This document shows, in pieces, positions 7,199 through 8,854 of a stretch of DNA of 8,854 bases. The notes beneath the pieces were generated by a model that had not been told where the DNA came from, did not search any database, and saw only the letters and a program-made list of their open reading frames with translations. The position numbers and the translations under genes were made by a program. Position 1 is the first letter of the stretch. Each line of letters starts with the position of its first letter. Source of the DNA: an uncultured bacterium (GTDB lineage Bacteria; Cyanobacteriota; Vampirovibrionia; Gastranaerophilales; Gastranaerophilaceae); assembly GCA_900553845.1 (NCBI GenBank), contig USEW01000075.1, positions 1-8,854 on the forward strand, written 5' to 3'.

Positions 7199-8680
7199 TT
7201 ATTTGTTGTTTTTCCCTTTTTCTATTGTTACATCATCAACTGTATAACTTATGCCATCATATGGTTTGGCAATTGATTTTTCTAAATTGGCTTTAGCAAC
7301 ATTATAATTATAAATTGCTTCAATATATGAAAGCTGCGCATTATTGTAGTTATTAATTGCATCCTGAAGTTCAATAAAATCGCCAAGCCCCACAGAGTAT
7401 CTTCCATCAGCAAGCTTATAGTTTTCAAAAGTTTGCTTTACTTTAATAGCAAGCAAGGGAACTTGTTTCTCAAGCTCAATCATATTTATATAATAATTTT
7501 GTACCTCAAAAAATATATTTTCACGAGTTAATTCTATATCTGTTTTTGCAATAACTGTTTGAATTTTTGCATTATCAATTTCATATTTTTTTGCAAGTAT
7601 ATTTACATTGCTTGATAAATTAATTGCAACATTAAAAGAATTAGCATTATTTTCATCACGAAAACCATAACCTGCCTGTACACCTATTTGTGGATAATAT
7701 TCACGTCTTACGTACTTTAAAGATTCCTCCATTGCATTTAATGTAGCGTCATAAGCTTTTAAATCAGGTCTATTTTTGTATGCATATTCAATAGATTGTT
7801 CTAAAGTTTGATTAAATTTTTCAAGTTTATAATTTTCAATTGTATCAATTCTTTTAACTTGACTTGTTAAAAAAGCATCATCTATATCAGGAGGCAAAGT
7901 CGTTAAATCAACAGTTTGATAGTTACTAATAGCACAGTGAGTTAAATCAACAGGTGCAAACTTATTTTGTTCGTCCTCAAAAATTTCAACATTTTCCAAA
8001 TGATAATTTAACAAATTTACATCATACATTGAATTATTTAGTTTAATTAGTGCATTTTTAAATTTATTCCTAGCTTGTACAAGAGAAATTTTTGAATCAC
8101 TTAAGTTAACTTCAGCATTCACTAAGTCAATTTTAGATCTCAACCCTTCTTCAAAAAAAGCTTTTATTTTTTGGTAATTGCGTTCATTTATTTGAACATT
8201 TGCTTCACTTATATCCATAGCAAATTTTGCAGCCAAAACACCATAATAATTTACCTTAACGTCATATATTGTAGTTAATACAACATTATTAAAATTATAT
8301 AAAGCACTAATTGTGTTAAATTTCTGCATATTTATATCTGCATTAGTTTTACCAAAATCCCAAATAAGTTGATTCAATGTCGTTTCCAGGTTGTAATTGT
8401 TGTTTGAATATGAATTTTTATTCGTTGATGTTGAATTTATATTATAACCAGTTGAAAGACCAATTCTTGGAAAAAATTGGGCTTTTGAAATTTTTGTTTT
8501 ATTTTTACTTGTTTCATATTCTAATTTAGATTTTTTTATTAGTGGACTATTTTTTAATGCCAAATTTATACAATCAGCTAAATCAAGCATTTTATGCTTT
8601 TCAATAGTTCCCGATACTATTGCATATGAATTATTTGCAAATATATTTAAAATAAATAAAACAACTAAAATTTTTTTCAA
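7199..8680 (-). CDS. tolC: TolC-family outer-membrane channel (OEP domains)
   Basis: This is the outer-membrane exit duct of the tripartite pump, expected to form a trimeric beta-barrel and alpha-helical tunnel. From the start chosen here it has 493 residues. It begins with a signal peptide (Lys-Lys, hydrophobic stretch ILVVLFILNIF, likely cut after NSYA), followed by two outer-membrane efflux protein repeats, roughly residues 32-220 and 285-475. Typical marks are WDFGKTNADI in the first repeat, and YYPQIGVQAGYGF and YSVGLGDFIELQDAINNYNNA in the second. A linker of about 50 residues (EQNKFAPVDL to TSQVKR) joins the repeats and is richer in Asp and Thr. I prefer TTG at 8678-8680 because GGGG sits 6 bases upstream; an in-frame TTG four codons earlier (8690-8692, adding MGLK) has no ribosome site. 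No in-frame ATG exists before the upstream stop. It is the first gene of the operon. Confidence 0.9.
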   Translation of the reverse strand: MKKILVVLFILNIFANNSYAIVSGTIEKHKMLDLADCINLALKNSPLIKKSKLEYETSKNKTKISKAQFFPRIGLSTGYNINSTSTNKNSYSNNNYNLETTLNQLIWDFGKTNADINMQKFNTISALYNFNNVVLTTIYDVKVNYYGVLAAKFAMDISEANVQINERNYQKIKAFFEEGLRSKIDLVNAEVNLSDSKISLVQARNKFKNALIKLNNSMYDVNLLNYHLENVEIFEDEQNKFAPVDLTHCAISNYQTVDLTTLPPDIDDAFLTSQVKRIDTIENYKLEKFNQTLEQSIEYAYKNRPDLKAYDATLNAMEESLKYVRREYYPQIGVQAGYGFRDENNANSFNVAINLSSNVNILAKKYEIDNAKIQTVIAKTDIELTRENIFFEVQNYYINMIELEKQVPLLAIKVKQTFENYKLADGRYSVGLGDFIELQDAINNYNNAQLSYIEAIYNYNVAKANLEKSIAKPYDGISYTVDDVTIEKGKNNK

Positions 8681-8686
8681 TTTTAA

Positions 8687-8690
8687 CCCC
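8687..8690 (-). promoter_or_regulatory. ribosome binding site GGGG deciding the tolC start
   Basis: GGGG on the minus strand, 6 bases before TTG 8678-8680, is the only purine-rich G run near the start of the channel gene. It overlaps the alternative TTG at 8690-8692 and so argues against that codon. It is not a perfect Shine-Dalgarno match, so confidence is moderate. Confidence 0.45.
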
Positions 8691-8701
8691 AAGGATAAGC
8701 A

Positions 8702-8730
8702 TTTATAATATAAATTTTAACATAAAAAAA
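8702..8730 (-). promoter_or_regulatory. possible promoter of the tolC-macAB operon
   Basis: A TATAAA box on the minus strand (8702-8707) lies 17 bases downstream of a TTTTTT stretch (8725-8730) in the position of a -35 box. The -35 match is poor and the stretch is also the T-run of a terminator. This is only a candidate; it is listed because a promoter between the terminator and tolC is expected if the hairpin stops upstream transcription. Confidence 0.2.
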
Positions 8731-8763
8731 CTTCCTTAAGTGTTGATGTGACACAAAAGGAAG
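8724..8763 (-). terminator. rho-independent terminator, or attenuator, in front of tolC
   Basis: On the minus strand CTTCCTT (8757-8763) pairs with AAGGAAG (8731-8737). After a TT/TT mismatch, GTGT (8751-8754) pairs with ACAC (8740-8743) around a 7-base loop, and seven T follow directly (8724-8730). This is a textbook intrinsic terminator for leftward transcription. It probably ends the gene lying beyond the right edge. Because it is only 44 bases before tolC, it could also work as a leader attenuator if the operon promoter is further right. Confidence 0.75.
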
Positions 8764-8776
8764 AAGAAAAATTAGT

Positions 8777-8812
8777 AAAAGAGACATCAATAAATATATT
8801 GACATCTCTTTT
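8777..8812 (-). terminator. second hairpin, 15-base-pair stem, likely terminator
   Basis: On the minus strand a 15-pair stem with a 6-base loop can form: AAAAGAGATGTCAAT pairs with ATTGATGTCTCTTTT, with two central G-U pairs in RNA. In plus-strand RNA those two positions become C-A and A-C mismatches, so the structure is better suited to leftward transcripts. The stem ends in TTTT, followed by ACTAATTTTT, a weaker tail than that of the hairpin 13 bases downstream. No gene end is visible between this hairpin and the window edge in an uninterrupted frame, so the gene it would terminate must lie off the right edge. Confidence 0.6.
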
Positions 8813-8854
8813 TTATTCTTTCCAATAATAGATAACATTATTATAAAATCTTTA

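Overview
The window is AT-rich and comes from a bacterium with a Gram-negative type envelope, since it encodes an outer-membrane TolC-family channel with a signal peptide and a periplasmic adaptor. The large protein opens with MGMAASQARL. I remember that opening from many uncharacterised proteins of Candidatus Gastranaerophilales (Melainabacteria/Vampirovibrionia, non-photosynthetic gut relatives of cyanobacteria). With the AT-rich composition and the use of TTG starts, this makes that lineage my best guess, but it rests on recollection and not on a search.

Layout from left to right. Positions 3-626 (+) hold the 3' part of a NarL/FixJ-type response regulator; its first dozen or so residues lie off the left edge. 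It converges with everything else, because all remaining genes are on the minus strand and read right to left. In transcription order these are a TolC-like outer-membrane channel (8680-7199), a MacA/HlyD-type adaptor (7180-6014), a MacB-type ABC ATPase (6011-5307), a MacB/FtsX-type permease (5304-4078), a 183-base gap carrying four copies of an A/T-rich repeat, and a 1085-residue protein (3894-637). The 3' end of that last gene stops 10 bases from the regulator's stop codon.

The four transport genes are separated by 18, 2 and 2 bases and form one operon. They encode a complete tripartite pump: an ATPase-permease pair in the inner membrane, an adaptor across the periplasm and a channel in the outer membrane. 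The ATPase and permease, fused in E. coli MacB, are separate proteins here. Upstream of tolC lie two hairpins that fold well on the minus strand, one ending in seven T. They most likely terminate the gene beyond the right edge, and could also act as a leader attenuator.

The most unusual element is the 1085-residue gene. It has short N- and C-terminal segments that look like conserved family ends, a long variable middle, what looks like a beta-helix (GLUG-like) domain split by about 240 residues of other sequence, and a 3' end with clearly different codon use. It lies just downstream of the pump on the same strand, so one testable idea is that it is a surface or exported protein linked to that pump; nothing in the sequence proves it.
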